From: Phoenix dactylifera
Lineage: Eukaryota; Streptophyta; Magnoliopsida; Arecales; Arecaceae
Direction: 5' to 3'
NCBI RefSeq assembly: GCF_009389715.1
Contig: NC_052394.1
Coordinates: 23,004,899-23,068,898 of the forward strand
DNA length: 64,000 bases
Shown here piece after piece: positions 59,396-64,000 of the stretch. The notes under the pieces are model-generated. The model had not been told where the DNA came from and searched no databases. It was given only the letters and a program-made list of their open reading frames with translations. Every line of letters starts with the position of its first letter. Position 1 is the first letter of the stretch. The position numbers and the translations under genes are program-made.

Positions 59396-61084
59396 GAACT
59401 CCATGGTTTGCACTCATGGGGCACTTCAGCCAAAACCTCCTGAGCACCATGACAGCAAATCTTCTCAAGAACTGTCTGAGCTTCCACATCATTTCCCACG
59501 ATAACCACCTCTACCATGAATTGCCATCCAGAAGAACAGTCTGATTGCGCACTTGCACCAATCCCATTTCTGAAATACCAGAATAATGAGCCTTCCTCAC
59601 TTACCACGAGATGGAAAATCACATAAAGGATGATTATGTTTTGGATTTCTTCTCATTTCATCCGCCTAGCTGACTCAGGCCATCTAGCTCCCACAATCTG
59701 CCTTTTTTTACCTGTTCTGAAGAAAAGTCTGCATCGACAAATATACCAGAGTTTATATTAAGGTGGCTAGTGGCAAGAAATATAGCATCAGATAAAAGCA
59801 TAGAAAGTTTGAATAAGTTACCAAAATAAATATTGAAGAGAATGGCAGGGGGTCTTTTTTTTAATGTTAAACAATCAACCATTGCTCCCCGATAATCGTA
59901 AGGATAAGGCCCTCATAAGCAATATAGCAGAGTGACACCATCATATCAATATTTTGTGAAAGTGGTTTGCTTGTCCCACTCAGGTGGTGGCTTGAGTCCA
60001 TGCCATCATCTTTTTTTTCTTTTTCTTTTTTCAGAGGGTGAGTACATGCCACCATCTACACCATATATTCTATATTTTAAAGAGCCTTTCCAGCAATGTT
60101 AAGATGCAGAAGAAAATCCTATAAGGAGCTTTTAATTTGGGATACAACATCCTGTGGAGATATGCTTTCATGACAGTTCCAACAGTAGTATAAAAGACCG
60201 TATCTGCAATGTCTTCATCAAGCCACTGCATGCCCAGAATAATAATTTATAACAGGAAGAAGAAAAATGTTAGGAATCTTTTTGGAGGTAGTGATAGTCT
60301 GTTGGCAAAGAGACAATCTGCATTGACATTGTTCATAAATCTCTAGTATTATAACCGCCTCGTCAGTCATCACAATATCTCTAGCTTCATAAAGAAATAT
60401 CAACACAGTGCTCAAATTAGTTCTGCACCATGGTTTACTTGGGGGAGGAACCACCTGATAATACACCATGCAGATCAAGACAACATGGTTCAGTCAATCA
60501 TCCATCAGGAGTGCCATGAAATAATACTTATGGAGAACAGACAACGCAAGGGCAAGCATATGTTAAAATAGCTGAAACCCAACTTGCAGTTTAAAATTAT
60601 GTGCGATGCTATCAAGACCAAATTATATAGGTCATCAAGACCAAATGGGACCATATAAATGGTATTCGAAACAAGTTAAATGCAATAAGTTACGTTAAAG
60701 AACAGCCAATGCTTACCCAATCTTGTCACTTTGCTCTGCAGATATAATATTGTTCTTGAGATTGGAATGATCTTCCATGTATTTGGTTCATACATGAGAT
60801 AGTTGAGAAAGGTTTCTGTCCTTACAATCTTTACAAATCTGCTCCCATAAATAGATGAAAATAAGTAGGGGCTTACCAACAAAGTAACAACAACAAATGG
60901 GCACATTCAATGTTTAAAACTGCAGATAAATGGAAAAAAATGAAGAGAAGTTTGATGATTTTGTGCATCACGGTTGAAGGTCTAGCCAGATCTAGTCCAC
61001 GGTCTAAATCCCATGACAGACAAGTGGCAGAAAGAGAAGCTAGTAAGCACTTGACAAAAAGCTAGCTAAATCTAAACAAAAACA

Positions 61085-61328
61085 TGCATGCAAAACATGC
61101 ATCTCAGTAAAAATAATCAGGAATATACCGTGCATGAACATCTCAACAAGTAGAACAGAATCATTAAAAATAATCAGGAACATACAGTGCATGAATATCT
61201 CAACAAGTAAGATATACAGTGCATTATAAGTTCCCTAAAATGGGAGAAGAAAAAACAGCAAGCATGCAAAACATGCATCTCAGTAAAAACAATCAGAAAT
61301 GTACAGTGCATGAACATATCAACAAAAC
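61085..61328. repeat. imperfect direct repeats, GTGCATGAACAT family
   Basis: Three related segments at about 61,085-61,153, 61,164-61,210 and 61,262-61,328 share TAAAAATAATCAGGAA, ACAGTGCATGAA and ATCTCAACAA words. The first and third also begin GCATGCAAAACATGCATCTC, a palindrome-rich word. They look like local duplication. No function is seen. Confidence 0.7.
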
Positions 61329-64000
61329 ACATACATACTTTTTGCCTACTATTGCAAAATATTTATCATTAATCAAATGATTCTCCCTCATCAAACCACT
61401 TGGGACGATCAAATCCAAGGCCACCTGCAGCATACCAAATTGCCAGCTTAAACAGAGTGCTACATCCTCTGAATATAAAATAGGTAGAACTTCGTGAGAA
61501 TGGTAGAAAATGATGAAAATCCACTTTGTGTCACTGAATAATAAAGTAGAAAGATCCACCTCTCGAATAAGTGATGCATCATAAGCATATCCATCACGCA
61601 TTTCGCACTTGCCCCAACAATTTGGAAGATAAAATGAGGACTTAAGACATTGCGAAGTCATTTAGATGGTAAAAACTATGTCAACAACTTAATTAATGCC
61701 AATATCATGTGATTGAAAACAGTATTTTCCTTTTGATGTTGTTGAACATGCAGTTATTAACATGATTACTGGCTAGCTGTTCATATAATGCCTGAGATGG
61801 ATTGAGTACTAGCTGACCAATGTTTAAGATAAGAGACTTTGTTGAGGGCATTTCAGAATAGAGATTAAATTCGAACTAGAAAAAAATAGAGGCTTTCATT
61901 TGAAAAGGATGAATATCCAAACAACAAGGTCCAAAGAATTCTTAAAATCCTAGATCTGCCCCAAACCTATTTTTTCTGATTTGCTGGGTTTAAGCAGTTT
62001 GCGATTGGATGGAAGCTCTCAGGGCTTTAGCTTGTCTCTTAGTGTCAGGACCAGGGTGGCACCACAGTAAGTGGCCATGTACGTAGGTCAAAGGAGGAGA
62101 ATGGATAGGGTAGAGCAGAAAAATAGAAAGTGTGATAGGGTAATTGCTTATACACTGGGATAAGATCACAGGAACAGGCAGGTGATGTCCAACCAGGGTA
62201 CAGGTTTCTTCCCTAACAAGTTTCCTATATTATTCGTATACACTATTCATTGCGAGCATTGGATTTTTCTTCTTTTGTTGGGGGGTGGGGGCAGTTTCCC
62301 TCCTAGTTTGTTGTCCCATCATCATTGATAAATTGATATCTTTTCTTCCTTTGACTTCTCTTGAAGTATACTTTGATTTTGTTAATGCTTACTTTACTGC
62401 TTGCCACAAAGATACGTGGGGATGAGAGGCTTTGGAGGTGGACGATTGATGGATATGTTTAGACTTCTAATCAAACAAATTAATCTCTGCATCTGGAATC
62501 TCAATCCTTAGTCTGGCAGATCAAAAGCTCCTACATGGCTGTTTTTAGTGACATCTCCACTCACAACTATCTCTTAAGATTCTTTTTTACTTGTATAAAA
62601 CTATAATAGAACACAAAAACAATGGAAAGACATTTAACCATGTTATTGTTATAACCAGGAAAACACTAACCATTTAATGCATAGCTTCAACCACATGCCA
62701 TGCAACAACCAACTATCAGTTTAAGAAAGGGGCTTTTGCCTCAATAAATATTCAATCATAAATATTTGAAAGGTGAAAAGGAAGAACAAATAGGTCTAAG
62801 ACAGAAATATGTAACATCTATTCATCAAGATTTGTGGAATAAAATAACTTGCTACTGGAATCTGGCACAGATGCTACATTTAAAGTTACACTTTACATAA
62901 GGAATCAAATTGATGAAAAACATCTGGCAAAGCATGAATTCAAAGCTTCAGCCCTTGAAGGAAGCATCATTACTCCATTATTTTGTAATCATGTTTTTAA
63001 CTAATTACAGAACTATAATCATGAAGATAGTAACATGGCTGTACTCTAGAACCTTATCAGGATGATAATGACTGTATCTTCCTGAGCAGATAGCAGTGAC
63101 ATATATTCAGAAAAAAAGGCAACTTTTAGAAGCATGAAAATTTATTTTATATCTGAATTGCTCAACAAGGTGCAAACTAAGCAGCTGGAAATGGGTGCAA
63201 AATGGAAAACTTTAGCATCTAATGCATTAAAGTTTTCTAGCATAGGAAAACTGGATATTGGAATATATTTACATGCTAGTGTGTAGTATGCTTACATGTT
63301 ACAATTAAAGAACCAAGAATATGGCAAAAAAACTTAACAAAGAACAATTAAATCTCACAGTGTACATACAGTATGTATTTGGTTTGCATTTACATTGAAA
63401 TTTCTACACTTAGATAATAGCATCTTATCAATGAGAACACAAGTTAGAGGCAACCAATTAAACAAAATGCCAACTGTGGTCATGTTCCAAGAAAGATACC
63501 GAGGGGGTTGCAACGGCAGAGACACCAAGCTGTCAAGATTGTACCCATTACAACGCCATACTTTTTATACGCCTGCTTTGAGTACCCGCTGCAAGTTGGT
63601 ACATACCGACAGCTTGATGGCAGAAGCAGTGATATCTCTCCTATTTATAAATAATCCAAAGTTAGCAAGTCAAATAACTCAAATGGTAACCCTTGTTTCT
63701 ATTCAAAACAAACAAGAAAAAACAGAAAAGAGAGAGAGGTCATGCTGTCCAGAATTATATAATATTTAAGACGGAGATGCTAAAATCTCATCAGAAAATC
63801 CTTAAGTCGCATTTGTAAAACTTCAGCGTTAAAAAATGCTGCTCTGGAAGTACATACACATCTAAAATGCCTTGCCTCGCATTCTACATGTAACAAACAC
63901 TCAAATATACCATACGCATAATTTTACAACACTTAAAATATATATATAATATTTCGCTGTAATAATCCGGATATTACTACAATTCATTCTTTAGAAGAAA

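Larger units (their letters stand above)
58250..64000. other. intergenic DNA, no supported gene
   Basis: AT-rich sequence. A minus-strand open stretch at 61,293-61,661 (122 codons, containing CWGKCEMRDGYAYDASLIRE) and another at 60,218-60,478 could be exons of a gene reading leftward. I recognise no domain and could not build a consistent splice chain. Short A-tailed and direct repeats are listed separately. Confidence 0.45.

Overview
The window is nuclear DNA of a flowering plant, probably a monocot. Short exons are separated by AT-rich GT-AG introns, there is an intronless tRNA gene, and the repeats are a Sirevirus-type Copia element, L1-like LINE pieces, a Tourist-like MITE and short A-tailed repeats. 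The species cannot be fixed from the sequence; a palm-like genome is only a guess. There are no prokaryotic operons, no CRISPR array and no origin.

Layout. (1) 1-2,900: AT-rich intergenic DNA opening with a tandem repeat of about 103 bp. (2) 2,907-8,370 (minus): a 14-exon gene for a protein of about 1,134 residues combining ankyrin repeats, a CCCH zinc finger, an RRM, a LOTUS/OST-HTH-like domain and two RING-like modules. Its TATA box is near 8,625 and a 481-bp MITE (8,920-9,400) lies just upstream. (3) 9,770-10,570: a LINE ORF1 relic and a short tandem duplication. (4) 11,127-27,592 (minus): a 9-exon gene for a plant telomere-repeat-binding (TRP/RTBP-like) protein of about 687 residues, with a ubiquitin-like domain and a C-terminal Myb/telobox domain. 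Two retroelements sit in its introns: a 5'-truncated LINE (11,815-13,290, antisense, 11-bp target duplication) and a nearly intact 10.8-kb Sirevirus (14,924-25,695, sense, 5-bp target duplication, LTRs about 99% identical). (5) 29.3-36.2 kb: repeat-rich intergenic DNA. (6) 38,501-45,590 (plus): a 6-coding-exon gene for a membrane protein of about 246 residues with a bacterial-PH-like domain. (7) 48,828-48,901 (minus): tRNA-Ile(UAU). (8) 55,840-58,116 (plus): an intronless-CDS GRAS transcription factor of the LISCL/SCL9-14-33 type, with a 5'UTR intron and two upstream ORFs. (9) 58.3-64 kb: AT-rich DNA without a gene I can support.

The four protein genes are unrelated neighbours rather than a pathway. 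Three are regulatory in nature: RNA binding with possible ubiquitin ligation, telomere binding, and GRAS transcription control. The most notable items are the multi-domain RNA-binding/RING protein, the young Sirevirus that expands one intron to 11.3 kb and carries an extra ORF downstream of pol, and the GTCGAC-rich arrays shared by its LTRs and an internal spacer. All exon joins were found by hand from splice consensus, reading frame and family similarity; no database search or RNA evidence was available.
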